A DNA stretch of 64,000 bases from Smaragdicoccus niigatensis DSM 44881 = NBRC 103563. GTDB taxonomy: Bacteria > Actinomycetota > Actinomycetes > Mycobacteriales > Mycobacteriaceae. Made by a program: the position numbers and the translations under genes. Below the pieces are notes generated by a model. It saw nothing but the letters and a program-made list of their open reading frames with translations. It searched no databases and had not been told where the DNA came from. Every line of letters begins with the position of its first letter. The stretch's first letter is position 1. Shown here in pieces: positions 1-8,666 of this stretch. Where the stretch lies: the NCBI RefSeq assembly GCF_000380645.1, contig NZ_AQXZ01000019.1:772761-836760 (forward strand), in the 5' to 3' direction.

Positions 1-204
1 GTGCTCGACCTCGCCACCCTGCGCGTCACGCACCTCGCGGAGACCCGCAGCATCGACGACCAAGCGGCGTGGCTCGACGACCGCACGATCGGCTACACCG
101 TCCGCGACTCCAGCGGCAATCCCTCGGTCTGGTCCACCCCGGCGGACGGGTCGGGCCAGCCGAAACTGCTGGTCAACGACGCGGAGTCACCGGCGGCGTT
201 GTAG
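1..204 (+). CDS. C-terminal end of a beta-propeller (PD40/TolB-type) protein, partial
   Basis: Only the last 67 residues fall in the window. The gene probably begins upstream, so the GTG at base 1 need not be its start. The visible part alternates short strands and turns (AAWLDDRTIGYTV, then VWSTPADG), the pattern of PD40/TolB-like propeller blades in actinobacterial proteins of unknown function. It ends in TAG five bases before the convergent flavin/F420-type gene. The family call rests on a short fragment and could be another WD40-like protein. Confidence 0.5.
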   Translation: MLDLATLRVTHLAETRSIDDQAAWLDDRTIGYTVRDSSGNPSVWSTPADGSGQPKLLVNDAESPAAL

Positions 205-209
205 ACGGC

Positions 210-590
210 TCAGATGTCGGCGACGAAGAACCGCAGCCCCCGGGAGGCCACCCGGAACACCAGCGGAAGCTGTTCACTCGAACTCGAATCCACGACTCGC
301 GGGTTGCTGATCGTTCGGCGACGTCCGAGTTGTTCGACTTCAGCCACGCCGGTCGCCATTACGTTGCGCACCCAATTCACGCCCTCGCCGTGCGCGAGCG
401 GCACGATGACCCGCCCGCCGTTGAAGATCATCGTGACCGGAGTGCGGAATTCACGTCCCGTCTTGCGGCCGCGGTGAATCACGATCCCCAGGCCCGGAAC
501 GAACCGCGCGAGCGGTCGCATCACGGTGTTGACCACTGGACTGTTGATCAGTCCGGTCACTGCCGCCGGAATCAGACGCTTCGGGGGCAT
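210..590 (-). CDS. Nitroreductase/deazaflavin (F420)-dependent oxidoreductase family protein (Ddn-like)
   Basis: A 126-residue protein of the small split-barrel family that includes M. tuberculosis Ddn, which reduces quinones or nitro compounds with F420H2. Family pattern seen: GLGIVIHRGRKTGREFRTPV at about residues 32-51, followed by the GVNWVRN segment near residue 71. The frame is open upstream, but that part lies inside glpD; the ATG at 590 sits four bases after the glpD stop and starts a family-like N-terminus (MPPKRLIPAAV). It therefore follows glpD in one transcript. The true cofactor (F420 or flavin) and substrate cannot be read from sequence. Confidence 0.8.
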   Translation of the reverse strand: MPPKRLIPAAVTGLINSPVVNTVMRPLARFVPGLGIVIHRGRKTGREFRTPVTMIFNGGRVIVPLAHGEGVNWVRNVMATGVAEVEQLGRRRTISNPRVVDSSSSEQLPLVFRVASRGLRFFVADI

Positions 591-594
591 GCGG

Positions 595-2328
595 TCACCG
601 TCCGATCGGAACAGGCTCGAGGATCTGGCGCCGCGACTCCGGAGCCGATGACCGCAGCGCGTCCGCAGATTCATCATCGGGCTTCGCCTGGGACTTGATC
701 TCGGCCTTCACCCGCGCGTAGTACAGGTCGACTTCGCGTTCGATGTCTTCGGCGTCCCAGCCGAGAACCGGAGCGACCAGCTGAGCGACCTGTTCGGCAC
801 AGTTGCTGCCGCGGTGCGCGTACTCGATCGCGATGCGCGTGCGTCGCGCGAGGACGTCCTCGAGGTGCAGCGCGCCTTCCGCGAGCGCCGCGTAGACGAT
901 CTCGACCTGCAGGTACGACGGCGCGTCGGTGAGCGGCTGCAGCAACTCCGGTTTGTCGACCGCCAGTTCGAGGACTTCATCGATCATCGAGCCGTAGCGC
1001 TCGAGCAGATGCTTGATCCGGTACGGGTGGAGGTTGTACAGCTCGGCGAGGTGCGGCACCTGGTTGACCAGCGCGAAGTAGCCTTCGGCACCGAGCAGCG
1101 GGACCTTTTCGGTGATCGAGTCGGCAACGCGAGCCGGAATGTCTTCGACGGCCGCATCGACGGCGTCCTGGGCCATCACCCGGTACGTCGTGTACTTGCC
1201 ACCGGCGATGGCGACCAGCCCCGGCGCGACCCGAGCGACCGCGTGTTCACGCGACAGCTTCGACGTCATTTCGCTTTCTCCGGCGAGCAATGGGCGAAGT
1301 CCGGCGTAGACGCCGTCGATGTCCGTGTGCGTCAGCGGCGTCACCAGAACACGGTTGACGTGGTCGAGGATGTAGTCGATGTCCTTGCGGGTCGCGGCGG
1401 GATGCGCGAGGTCGAGATTCCAGTCCGTGTCGGTCGTGCCGATGATCCAGTGCGTCCCCCACGGGATGAGGAACAGCACCGACGTCGCGGTGCGCAGGAT
1501 GATCGCGACCTCGCTGGGAATCCGGTCGCGGGGCACGACGATGTGCACGCCTTTGGACGCACGCACGCGGAACCGCCCGCGCTGCCGCGACAGCGCCTGA
1601 ATCTCGTCGGTCCACACGCCCGTCGCGTTGATGACGACGTGTCCCCGAATCTCGGCGGTTCGGCCGTCTTCGGAGTCCCGGACCCGAACACCGCAGACGC
1701 GATCGTCCTCGCGCAGGAAGCCGACGACCTGCGTGGACGTCCGGACGATGGCGCCGTAGTACGCCGCCGTGCGGGCGACCGTCATGGTGTGGCGGGCATC
1801 GTCGACGACCGTGTCGAAGAATCGAATCGCGCCGACGAGCGCATCGCGGCGCAGTGCGGGCGCCAGACGCAAGGCGCCGCTGCGAGTCAGATGCTTGTGC
1901 CGCGGAACGGATTTCGCGCCACCCATGCGGTCGTACAGCTCCAGGCCGGCACCGACGTACGGTCGCTCCCAGCCGTAGTGGGTCAGCGGGAACAGGATCG
2001 GGAGGGGCTTCACGAGGTGCGGGGCGAGCGAATTCAGACTCAGCTCACGCTCTTTGAGCGCCTCGCGGACCAAGCCGAATTCGGCCATCTCGAGGTACCG
2101 CAGACCGCCGTGGAACATCTTCGACGATCGCGACGACGTGCCCGACGCGAGATCGCGCGCCTCGACCAATGCAACACGTAGGCCTCGGGTTGCGGCGTCG
2201 AGCGCGATACCACTGCCGACGACACCCCCACCGATGACGATCACGTCGAAGTTCTGCTTCTGCAGTTGCTCCCATGCCAGCTCGCGCTGCATCGGACCAA
2301 GTACTTGGGAGCCCGGCATCATGGGCAT
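595..2328 (-). CDS. glpD: Glycerol-3-phosphate dehydrogenase, FAD-dependent
   Basis: Oxidises sn-glycerol 3-phosphate to dihydroxyacetone phosphate at the membrane, passing electrons to the quinone pool. The 577-residue length is normal for GlpD. The FAD-binding Rossmann motif GGGVVGSG lies at about residues 33-40, followed by the DAO domain with SRSSKMFHGGLRYLE and a C-terminal GlpD-type helical domain (AIEYAHRGSNCAEQVAQL). The start has a good ribosome site, GGGGAGG, seven to eight bases upstream; a second ATG two codons in is possible. It is divergent from pirin and glpK, which supply the rest of glycerol use; no glpF permease gene is seen. In M. tuberculosis glpD2 also lies near lpdA. Confidence 0.96.
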   Translation of the reverse strand: MPMMPGSQVLGPMQRELAWEQLQKQNFDVIVIGGGVVGSGIALDAATRGLRVALVEARDLASGTSSRSSKMFHGGLRYLEMAEFGLVREALKERELSLNSLAPHLVKPLPILFPLTHYGWERPYVGAGLELYDRMGGAKSVPRHKHLTRSGALRLAPALRRDALVGAIRFFDTVVDDARHTMTVARTAAYYGAIVRTSTQVVGFLREDDRVCGVRVRDSEDGRTAEIRGHVVINATGVWTDEIQALSRQRGRFRVRASKGVHIVVPRDRIPSEVAIILRTATSVLFLIPWGTHWIIGTTDTDWNLDLAHPAATRKDIDYILDHVNRVLVTPLTHTDIDGVYAGLRPLLAGESEMTSKLSREHAVARVAPGLVAIAGGKYTTYRVMAQDAVDAAVEDIPARVADSITEKVPLLGAEGYFALVNQVPHLAELYNLHPYRIKHLLERYGSMIDEVLELAVDKPELLQPLTDAPSYLQVEIVYAALAEGALHLEDVLARRTRIAIEYAHRGSNCAEQVAQLVAPVLGWDAEDIEREVDLYYARVKAEIKSQAKPDDESADALRSSAPESRRQILEPVPIGR

Positions 2329-2408
2329 CGGTGCACCTCCCCCTCAGGTATCCCCAGGCTAGATGTTCCGGTGGGCTGATGTGTGGACGTCGGCACTAAG
2401 GTGGGGGC

Positions 2409-3446
2409 ATGTCCGCAGGTGAAGGCGCGATCATCGAGAAGGTCAATCTGTCCCGGCCGTGGCAGACGATCGACCCTTTCCTCTTCTGTGTGCATCACGA
2501 CGACGACTATCCCGAGGGCGACGAAGAACTCGGCCCCTGCGCACCGCTCGTCGGTCGCAATATCGGCCAGGATTTCTCCGCCAAAGACGGCTGGTCGATG
2601 TACCACGGTTCGCAGGTCCCGGGATTTCCCCAGCACCCGCACCGCGGATTCGAGACCGTGACGTTCGCCCGCACCGGCTTCATCGACCACGCTGACTCCC
2701 TCGGCGGCGCCGCCCGCTTCGGTCGAGGCGACGTCCAGTGGATGACTGCCGGATCTGGCATCACGCATGCCGAGATGCTTCCGCTGTTAAAGAAGGACGA
2801 GCACAACAAGATCGAGTTCTTCCAGATCTGGATCAACCTGCCCGCCTCGGACAAGATGGTGCCCGCGCATTACTCGATGCTGTGGGACCACGAGATCCCC
2901 AAGCACACGCTTCTGGACCCGTGGGGCAAGCCCGTCGAGGTCACGGTGGTCGCTGGCGAATACTCGCCTGGGCACCCCGCACCCCCGCCGCCACCGCATT
3001 CGTGGGCCGCGCGCAAGACCTCGGACGTCGCGATCTGGCACGCGCAACTCGCCGAAGGCGCCTCGTGGGAGCTGCCCACCGCCAAGTACGCCGACACCTT
3101 GCGGACCCTGTATGTGTTCAACGGCGGATCGGTCATCATCGACGGCGAGGAAGTCGCAGCCGACCAGGGTGCCGTGATCCGCGCGGACATTCCGGTGACG
3201 GTGGACGACGCCGGATCGGGCACCGAGATCCTCATCCTGCAGGGCCGCCCGATCGGTGAGCCGGTCGTCCAGTACGGGCCGTTCGTCATGAACACCAAGG
3301 CGGAAATCCAGAAGGCCTACAGCGACTACCAGAACGATGGCTTCGGCGGCTGGCCGTGGCCGGCCGACGACCCGAACCACGGCGCCGACCTTCGGCGCTT
3401 CGCAATTCACCCCGATGGAAAGACCGAAGAGTTTCCCGTCGGCTGA
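2409..3446 (+). CDS. Pirin family protein
   Basis: Bicupin protein of 345 residues, longer than typical bacterial pirins (about 230-300). The N-terminal cupin has the full metal-binding set of the family: H76 and H78 in HPHRGFET, then H120 and E122 in GSGITHAE. Bacterial pirins bind iron; some act as quercetinases or redox sensors, others bind enzymes or regulators, so no single reaction is assigned. A proline-rich insert (HPAPPPPPHSW) lies between the cupins. It stands ten bases before glpK, suggesting cotranscription and a redox-sensing or housekeeping role in glycerol metabolism. Confidence 0.9.
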   Translation: MSAGEGAIIEKVNLSRPWQTIDPFLFCVHHDDDYPEGDEELGPCAPLVGRNIGQDFSAKDGWSMYHGSQVPGFPQHPHRGFETVTFARTGFIDHADSLGGAARFGRGDVQWMTAGSGITHAEMLPLLKKDEHNKIEFFQIWINLPASDKMVPAHYSMLWDHEIPKHTLLDPWGKPVEVTVVAGEYSPGHPAPPPPPHSWAARKTSDVAIWHAQLAEGASWELPTAKYADTLRTLYVFNGGSVIIDGEEVAADQGAVIRADIPVTVDDAGSGTEILILQGRPIGEPVVQYGPFVMNTKAEIQKAYSDYQNDGFGGWPWPADDPNHGADLRRFAIHPDGKTEEFPVG

Positions 3447-3455
3447 GCCCTCCCC

Positions 3456-4961
3456 GTGCAGAATGCAACCGTGCACAAAAAGTCAGACGAGCCGAAATTC
3501 GTTGCCGCGATTGACCAGGGCACCACGTCTACCCGCTGCATGATCTTCGACCAATCCGGACGAGTCCTGGGCTCGGCCCAGCGCGAGCATGAGCAGATCT
3601 TCCCGCGTGCCGGTTGGGTCGAGCACAATCCGGACGAGATTCGGGCGAACACCGATGCGGTGATCGCCCGCGTCCTCGACATCACGGGTCTGACCAGCGC
3701 CGACATCGCCGCGGTCGGCATCACGAACCAGCGCGAAACCGCTGTCGTCTGGGACCGCTCGACCGGTGAGCCGATCTACAACGCGATCGTCTGGCAGGAC
3801 ACCCGCACCGACAAGATCTGCACAAAGATCGCCGGCGACGACGGCCCGGGCCGATTCCAGGCGAAAACGGGCCTCCCGCTGTCGACGTACTTCGCCGGAC
3901 CCAAGGCGCGCTGGATTCTCGAGAACGTCGATACCGCAGGGAAAGACCTCTGTTTCGGCACGATCGACACGTGGGTCCTGTGGCACCTCACCGGCGGCGC
4001 GGTGCACGCCACCGACGTGACGAACGCATCGCGCACGCTCCTCATGGATCTCAAGACGCTGCAATGGGATTCGGAGCTCTGTGAGGCCATCGGCGTCCCC
4101 GAGTCGATGCTCCCGGAGATCCGAAGCTCGTCCGGCGAATTCGGCGTCGTCGCCGAGGGCCCGCTCCAGGGTGTGCCGATCACCGGAATCCTCGGTGACC
4201 AGCAGGCGGCGACGTTCGGCCAGGCATGCCTGAGCCCGGGCGAAGCGAAGAACACGTACGGCACCGGTAACTTCATGCTGCTCAACACCGGCACGACGCC
4301 CGTCGCCAGCGCGAATGGCCTGCTCACGACGGTCTGCTACCAGATCGGCGATCAACCCGCGGTCTATGCGCTCGAGGGTTCGATCGCGGTGACCGGCTCA
4401 CTGGTGCAGTGGCTTCGCGACAACCTCGGCATCATCAAGACCGCCGCCGAGATCGAGCCGCTCGCGCTGTCCGTCCCGGACAACGGGGGCGCGTATTTCG
4501 TGCCGGCATTCTCCGGCCTGTTCGCACCCCGCTGGCGCCCCGACGCACGCGGCGTTTTCGCTGGTCTGACGCGCTTCATCAACAAGGGACACCTCTGCCG
4601 AGCGGTGCTCGAAGCGACCGCATTCCAGACCCGCGAGGTTCTCGAAGCGATGCGGCAGGATTCCGGCGTCGAACTCAAAGCGTTGAAGGTCGATGGCGGA
4701 ATGGTCGTCAACGAGACCCTCATGCAGTTCCAAGCTGACGTCCTCGACGTGCCCGTGATCCGGCCGGTCGTCAACGAGACGACCGCGCTCGGCGCGGCTT
4801 ATGCGGCTGGGCTGGCGGTCGGCTTCTGGTCGGGCGAGGATGACATCCGAACCAACTGGGCCGAGGACAAGCGCTGGGAGCCGAACATGCCCGCCGCCGA
4901 GCGCGATCGTCTGTATGCCGAGTGGAACAAGGCCGTCGAACGCACCTACGACTGGAACTGA
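3456..4961 (+). CDS. glpK: Glycerol kinase
   Basis: Phosphorylates glycerol with ATP to glycerol 3-phosphate, the substrate of GlpD encoded divergently. The protein has 501 residues, the usual length, with the FGGY-kinase N-terminal motif [15 protein letters not shown], the substrate segment [18 protein letters not shown] and the ATP-site region [12 protein letters not shown]. The GTG at 3456 is the first start in frame after pirin; a second GTG at 3471 is equally possible because no clear ribosome site decides it. The stop overlaps the next start (TGATG), so the methyltransferase downstream is translationally coupled. Confidence 0.96.
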   Translation: MQNATVHKKSDEPKFVAAIDQGTTSTRCMIFDQSGRVLGSAQREHEQIFPRAGWVEHNPDEIRANTDAVIARVLDITGLTSADIAAVGITNQRETAVVWDRSTGEPIYNAIVWQDTRTDKICTKIAGDDGPGRFQAKTGLPLSTYFAGPKARWILENVDTAGKDLCFGTIDTWVLWHLTGGAVHATDVTNASRTLLMDLKTLQWDSELCEAIGVPESMLPEIRSSSGEFGVVAEGPLQGVPITGILGDQQAATFGQACLSPGEAKNTYGTGNFMLLNTGTTPVASANGLLTTVCYQIGDQPAVYALEGSIAVTGSLVQWLRDNLGIIKTAAEIEPLALSVPDNGGAYFVPAFSGLFAPRWRPDARGVFAGLTRFINKGHLCRAVLEATAFQTREVLEAMRQDSGVELKALKVDGGMVVNETLMQFQADVLDVPVIRPVVNETTALGAAYAAGLAVGFWSGEDDIRTNWAEDKRWEPNMPAAERDRLYAEWNKAVERTYDWN

Positions 4962-5782
4962 TGATGACTGACACGAACCCGCCCATCACCTTCGACGCCG
5001 ACGTTTCCGACGATGCCGCGGTCGCCATGCAGGTCGACATTCTCGATATCCAAGCCGGCGTCGTGGGCGTGACCCGCCTTCGCGAGTGGGGGCACGCGGC
5101 CCTCGCCGTTCAGCCGGGCGAGAAGGTGCTCGACGTCGGATCCGGCACCGGTTCAGAAGTGCGTGCGATGGCAGAACTGACCGGGCCGACCGGCGAAGCG
5201 GTCGGCGTCGAGCCCAATCCCAAGCTTCGGGCGGTCGCCGATCAGCGCACCACGACCACACGCGAGTGGACTCGCTACGTCGCGGGCAATGCCTATGAAC
5301 TGCCGTTCGAGGACGGGACGTTCGACGCCGTTCGGTGCGAGCGGGTTCTGCAGCACCTCGATCAGCCACAGCGGGCAATCGATGAAATGGCGCGCGTGCT
5401 CAAGCCCGGCGGTCGCCTCACGCTCCTCGACAGCGACTGGGCCACCGCGATCGTGCATCCAGGTGATCCCGAGGTCGCCCGGCTGTGCATGGAAGCGATG
5501 CTGACCGCGACCCCGAACCCGCACTCCGGACGGCGTCTCTCCGGTCAAGTCGTCCTGGCCGGACTCACGGTCGCCGACATGGGCTCGGAGGCTCTGATCT
5601 GGCCTGCGGACATCGTCACCGGCATGCTGCTGCCGATGTTCGTGTCCACCGCACAGCAAGCCGGTTTCATCACGACCGAACAGGCCGCGCGGTTCGCGAC
5701 CGAACTCCAAGCTGCCGCGCATTCGGGTGAGCTGCACATGTCGGTGACAATGTTCTGCGCGCTCGGCCGCAAGCCGGACTGA
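4961..5782 (+). CDS. Class I SAM-dependent methyltransferase
   Basis: A 273-residue protein with the SAM-binding glycine motif VLDVGSGTGSEV, an acidic loop after strand 2 (GVEPNPKL), the RCERVLQHL motif IV region and LKPGGRLTLLDSD. It fits the ubiE/menG-like methyltransferase superfamily; the substrate is unknown. The ATG at 4961 overlaps the glpK stop by one base (TGATG), which I prefer to an upstream in-frame ATG inside glpK. The link with glpK may be only transcriptional. No metal or arsenic cysteine motif is present, so an arsenite methyltransferase is unlikely. Confidence 0.85.
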   Translation: MMTDTNPPITFDADVSDDAAVAMQVDILDIQAGVVGVTRLREWGHAALAVQPGEKVLDVGSGTGSEVRAMAELTGPTGEAVGVEPNPKLRAVADQRTTTTREWTRYVAGNAYELPFEDGTFDAVRCERVLQHLDQPQRAIDEMARVLKPGGRLTLLDSDWATAIVHPGDPEVARLCMEAMLTATPNPHSGRRLSGQVVLAGLTVADMGSEALIWPADIVTGMLLPMFVSTAQQAGFITTEQAARFATELQAAAHSGELHMSVTMFCALGRKPD

Positions 5783-5792
5783 TCGGAAACGA

Positions 5793-5854
5793 TTCGGTGC
5801 TCTCCTGGCCACTTCAGGTCAGTATTTCGATAGGAACGGCGGTGGAGCACCGAA
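5793..5854. repeat. 10-bp inverted repeat with long loop downstream of the methyltransferase gene
   Basis: TTCGGTGCTC at 5793-5802 is the exact reverse complement of GAGCACCGAA at 5845-5854, with a 42-base spacer. It begins ten bases after the methyltransferase stop. No T-run follows, so it is not a classical terminator, though it could slow transcription before the monooxygenase promoter. The rest of the gap to base 6009 shows nothing clear. Confidence 0.35.
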
Positions 5855-6009
5855 CCGTCGATCACCAGCCCTCGAACATGAGGGGTGGATTGCGCTCGGG
5901 CTGCACCGAGTACGTCCGCTTGACGCTGAGTCGCTGGTTGTCGCTAAGAGTGGTGGCAGATGAGGGCCTCGCCCCCGCGGGAATACCCCGGAGAGCGATT
6001 CGGTTCAAT

Positions 6010-6027
6010 AGGTTGACATACCAACCT
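6010..6027. promoter_or_regulatory. RosR-like operator upstream of the monooxygenase/FMN reductase pair
   Basis: Perfect inverted repeat AGGTTG-ACATAC-CAACCT, ending 16 bases before the ATG of the luciferase-like monooxygenase and just before its AGGAG ribosome site (6032-6036). The core GTTGACATACCAAC matches 13 of 14 positions of GTTGAYRYRTCAAC, the core of the site reported for RosR, the peroxide-responsive MarR-type repressor of Corynebacterium glutamicum, which controls monooxygenase and FMN-reductase genes. The site identity is inferred; no rosR gene is in the window. Confidence 0.55.
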
Positions 6028-6043
6028 TCCTAGGAGTCGTGAC

Positions 6044-7159
6044 ATGCAGTTCGGAATCTTCTCGGTCAGCGACGTCACCGTCGACCCCACGACAGGTAAG
6101 GCACCGTCCGAGGGCGAGCGCATCCAGAACATGGTCGCCATGGCACTCAAGGCCGAGGAAGTCGGTCTCGATGTCTTCGCCACCGGCGAGCACCACAACC
6201 CGCCGTTCGTCGCATCATCGCCGACGACCATGCTCGGCTGGGTCGCCGCGAAGACCGAGAAGCTGCTGCTCTCGACCGCGACGACACTCATCACCACCAA
6301 CGACCCAGTCAAGATCGCGGAAGACTTCGCGATGCTTCAGCATCTGTCGGGCGGTCGCGTCGACCTCATGATGGGTCGAGGCAACACCGGACCGGTCTAC
6401 CCGTGGTTCGGCAAGGACATCCGCGACGGCATCCCGTTGGCCATCGAGAACTACCACTTGCTGCGCAAACTATGGCGCGAAGAGGTCGTCAACTGGCAGG
6501 GCAAGTACCGCACGCCGTTGCAGGGCTACACCTCAACGCCGGCACCCCTCGACGGCACTCCGCCGTTCGTGTGGCACGGCTCGATCCGCTCTCCCGAGAT
6601 CGCCGAGCAGGCCGCCTTCTACGGTGACGGCTTCTTCCACAACAACATCTTCTGGAACAGGGAGCACACCGAGCAGATGGTGAATCTGTACCGGCGCCGC
6701 TTCGAGCACTACGGCCACGGTGCCGCCGACCAGGCGGTCGTCGGCCTCGGCGGACAGGTCTTCATGGCGGAAACCGAAGCGGAGGCCAAGAAGGTCTTCC
6801 GTCCGTACTTCGACAACGCGCCCGTCTACGGACACGGACCGTCGCTCGAGGAGTTCACGGACATGACGCCGCTGACTGTCGGCACACCGGAGCAGGTCAT
6901 CGAGAAGACGCTGTCGTTCGCCGACTACGCCGGCGACTACCAGCGCCAACTGTTCCTCGTCGACCACGCGGGACTGCCGATCGACAAGGTGCTCGAGCAG
7001 ATCGAGATTCTGGGAACGCAGGTTGTTCCGGTGCTCCGCAAGGAGTTCGAGGCACGGCGTCCGGCCCACGTCCCGAGCGACCCGCCGACCCACCAGACGC
7101 TCATCGGCAATGCTGCACACAAGCTCGTGCAGCCGGCCACCGGGAAGGTGACCGCATGA
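6044..7159 (+). CDS. Luciferase-like (LLM class) flavin-dependent monooxygenase, CE1758-type
   Basis: A 371-residue TIM-barrel flavin monooxygenase using reduced FMN from a partner reductase. Family features: TGEHHNPPF near residue 46, the SGGRVDLMMGRGN segment near residue 106 that contacts flavin phosphate, and a bacterial-luciferase-type barrel throughout. It overlaps the next gene by ATGA, and the partner is an FMN reductase; the two together match the corynebacterial CE1758/CE1759 pair. Substrate unknown. The start follows AGGAG at good spacing and lies immediately behind the RosR-like operator, implying oxidative-stress control. Confidence 0.9.
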   Translation: MQFGIFSVSDVTVDPTTGKAPSEGERIQNMVAMALKAEEVGLDVFATGEHHNPPFVASSPTTMLGWVAAKTEKLLLSTATTLITTNDPVKIAEDFAMLQHLSGGRVDLMMGRGNTGPVYPWFGKDIRDGIPLAIENYHLLRKLWREEVVNWQGKYRTPLQGYTSTPAPLDGTPPFVWHGSIRSPEIAEQAAFYGDGFFHNNIFWNREHTEQMVNLYRRRFEHYGHGAADQAVVGLGGQVFMAETEAEAKKVFRPYFDNAPVYGHGPSLEEFTDMTPLTVGTPEQVIEKTLSFADYAGDYQRQLFLVDHAGLPIDKVLEQIEILGTQVVPVLRKEFEARRPAHVPSDPPTHQTLIGNAAHKLVQPATGKVTA

Positions 7160-7794
7160 CCCGCAAAGTCGTCGTCATCACCGCCGGTCTGTCGGTTCCG
7201 TCGTCGACCCGACTCCTCGCCGATCAACTCGGCGGGGCGGTCGAGGCCGCCGTCTCAGGCCGCGGCGAAGACGTCAAATACGACGTCATCGAACTTCGCG
7301 AGCTGGCGACCGAGCTTGCCCAGGCCATGGTCACCGGCGGTATCCCGACGCCCGCAATCAGCGCGGCAAAGGAAGCCGTCGCCCAGGCGGACGGCATCAT
7401 CGCGGTGACTCCGGTGTTCGCGGCGAGCTACAGCGGGCTGTTCAAGATGTTCATCGACATCCTGGACCCGGATTCGCTCAACGGCATCCCCGTCCTGATC
7501 GCCGCCACCGCCGGAACCGCACGGCACTCGCTGGTCCTGGACTTCGCGATGCGCCCGTTGTTCACCTACCTGCGTGCGAACGTCATTCCGACCGGCGTCT
7601 TCGCGGCAACCGAGGACTTCGGATCGACCGGTCTGACCGACCGAATCAACCGCGCTGCGGGTGAGTTCGCATCCGCACTGGTCACTACGTCGGTCGCGGG
7701 CTTTACACCCGCGCAGGATCGCAGGTCTGGAAACGACGTCGGAGACGTGACTCCGTTCGAGCAATTACTGGCGGGACTCGACGGAACGGGCTAA
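7156..7794 (+). CDS. NAD(P)H-dependent FMN reductase partner (CE1759-type)
   Basis: A 212-residue flavodoxin-fold reductase (NADPH-dependent FMN reductase family) that would supply FMNH2 to the monooxygenase just upstream, with which it overlaps by ATGA. Visible features are the N-terminal VVVITAGLSVPSSTRLLADQ phosphate-binding loop and the TPVFAASYSGLFKMFIDIL segment characteristic of this family. Its stop overlaps the convergent small gene by four bases (CTAA at 7791-7794). Confidence 0.9.
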   Translation: MTRKVVVITAGLSVPSSTRLLADQLGGAVEAAVSGRGEDVKYDVIELRELATELAQAMVTGGIPTPAISAAKEAVAQADGIIAVTPVFAASYSGLFKMFIDILDPDSLNGIPVLIAATAGTARHSLVLDFAMRPLFTYLRANVIPTGVFAATEDFGSTGLTDRINRAAGEFASALVTTSVAGFTPAQDRRSGNDVGDVTPFEQLLAGLDGTG

Positions 7795-8030
7795 TGGCCG
7801 AATCTGTTTTTCAGCGCTTCGGCCATCCGGCCGAGTCGCCGCAGTTCGGTCGATTGCCGATCGGACTGCGAGCGAAGCCAATGGGCATGCTGAACCGACG
7901 ACGTATTCCGGATCGATGACTCGATTTTTCCGATGAAGGCGTGGACTCGATCCATCTCAATGGACAGGAGATGCCGCAGTTCTCGGGCTTCGTGGGCATC
8001 CACCGGATCGCCGTCGAAGCTCTGGCTCAT
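7791..8030 (-). CDS. Small helical hypothetical protein, 79 aa
   Basis: No recognised family. The sequence is polar and mainly helical with heptad-like leucines (LRHLLSIEMDRVHAFIGKIE, later LRRLGRMAEALKNRF), suggesting a short coiled coil. Support for a real gene comes from context: its ATG overlaps the stop of the upstream tetra-cysteine gene by ATGA, and it lies in the same direction behind cspA, so the three may form one transcript. The ribosome site is weak, as expected for a coupled gene. Confidence 0.6.
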   Translation of the reverse strand: MSQSFDGDPVDAHEARELRHLLSIEMDRVHAFIGKIESSIRNTSSVQHAHWLRSQSDRQSTELRRLGRMAEALKNRFGH

Positions 8031-8185
8031 GTCGCCGACTCTGCCTTACTTGGCTCTTCGTCTGAATTGTCGAGAGCCTCGCCACGAAGGCACGCATGGC
8101 AGGTCATGCCGGTAATCCGATAGGCAGGCTGGATGCGCCAGCATGTCATGCACCGACTGTGTGTGGGTCCTGGTTGGTTCGCCAC
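8027..8185 (-). CDS. Tetra-cysteine zinc-ribbon mini-protein, 52 aa
   Basis: A very small protein with two CxxC knuckles (CMTC at about residues 12-15 and CHAC at about 29-32) and an acidic tail (DNSDEEPSKAES). This is a plausible zinc ribbon. The GTG at 8185 is chosen because a strong ribosome site, GGGGAGG, lies seven bases upstream; the longer open frame would have none. It overlaps the next gene by ATGA and begins 46 bases after cspA, pointing to a cspA-linked unit perhaps made under the same conditions. Function unknown. Confidence 0.6.
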   Translation of the reverse strand: MANQPGPTHSRCMTCWRIQPAYRITGMTCHACLRGEALDNSDEEPSKAESAT

Positions 8186-8225
8186 GTCACGACCTCCCCT
8201 GTAACGAGGTATTTGAAAGCACGGG

Positions 8226-8248
8226 ACATCGTCAGTGAATGACGATGT
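8226..8248. other. Stem-loop over the cspA stop codon
   Basis: ACATCGTCA (8226-8234) pairs perfectly with TGACGATGT (8240-8248) around a five-base loop, and the cspA stop codon lies in the stem. No T-run follows on the cspA strand, so it may be an mRNA 3' stabiliser or attenuator between cspA and the small genes behind it rather than a full terminator. Confidence 0.4.
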
Positions 8249-8432
8249 TTTCAGCCTGAGGGCCTCGCCGACCGGCTGCGACATCAAAGCTGACCTTCTG
8301 GCCAACCGCTAGTTCCTTGACCCCACCCGCGATACCCGAGTAGTGGGCGAAGATGTCAGACGATCCGTCGTCGGGCGCGATGAACCCGAAACCCTTGTCG
8401 ACGTTGAACCATTTGACGGTACCGGCAGGCAT
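8232..8432 (-). CDS. cspA: Cold-shock protein, CspA family
   Basis: A 66-residue single cold-shock domain that binds single-stranded nucleic acid and melts mRNA structure. RNP1 reads KGFGFI and RNP2 reads DIFAHY. The ATG at 8432 begins the standard family N-terminus ([10 protein letters not shown]) behind a GGGAG ribosome site; the longer frame is not used. Upstream lies an untranslated stretch with no gene, and downstream are two tiny co-directional genes. Confidence 0.95.
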   Translation of the reverse strand: MPAGTVKWFNVDKGFGFIAPDDGSSDIFAHYSGIAGGVKELAVGQKVSFDVAAGRRGPQAENIVIH

Positions 8433-8666
8433 ATGCCTACTCCCTTGTTTGAGCCCGACCCCATCCCACAAGGCGCAGGACAGGATGGTCGCGGAGATGA
8501 TTCCCTGTCCGGGCGGGCGACGGGATCGTAAACAACAGGAGTCCTCACCAAGACATCAGGCGAGGAAAACGTAGAGAAAAGTACCCGGGTACCAAGACTG
8601 CAACTAAGACCAGACTAGCAGGCCTGGTTCACACCAATCGGACCCGACGCGAATGGTTGTCGAAGT
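8433..8666. other. Region between cspA and lpdA with a 12-bp palindrome
   Basis: This 234-base stretch carries the cspA leader and the lpdA 3' end. GTACCCGGGTAC at 8581-8592 is a perfect palindrome about 150 bases upstream of the cspA start and could be an operator or part of a structured leader. I see no coding region and no clear terminator for lpdA. Confidence 0.35.

Noticed and set aside
814-2181. 455-codon plus-strand frame opposite glpD
   Set aside because: Arg-rich antisense shadow of a clear GlpD; similar shadows at 19001-20437 and 34858-36471 were dropped for the same reason.
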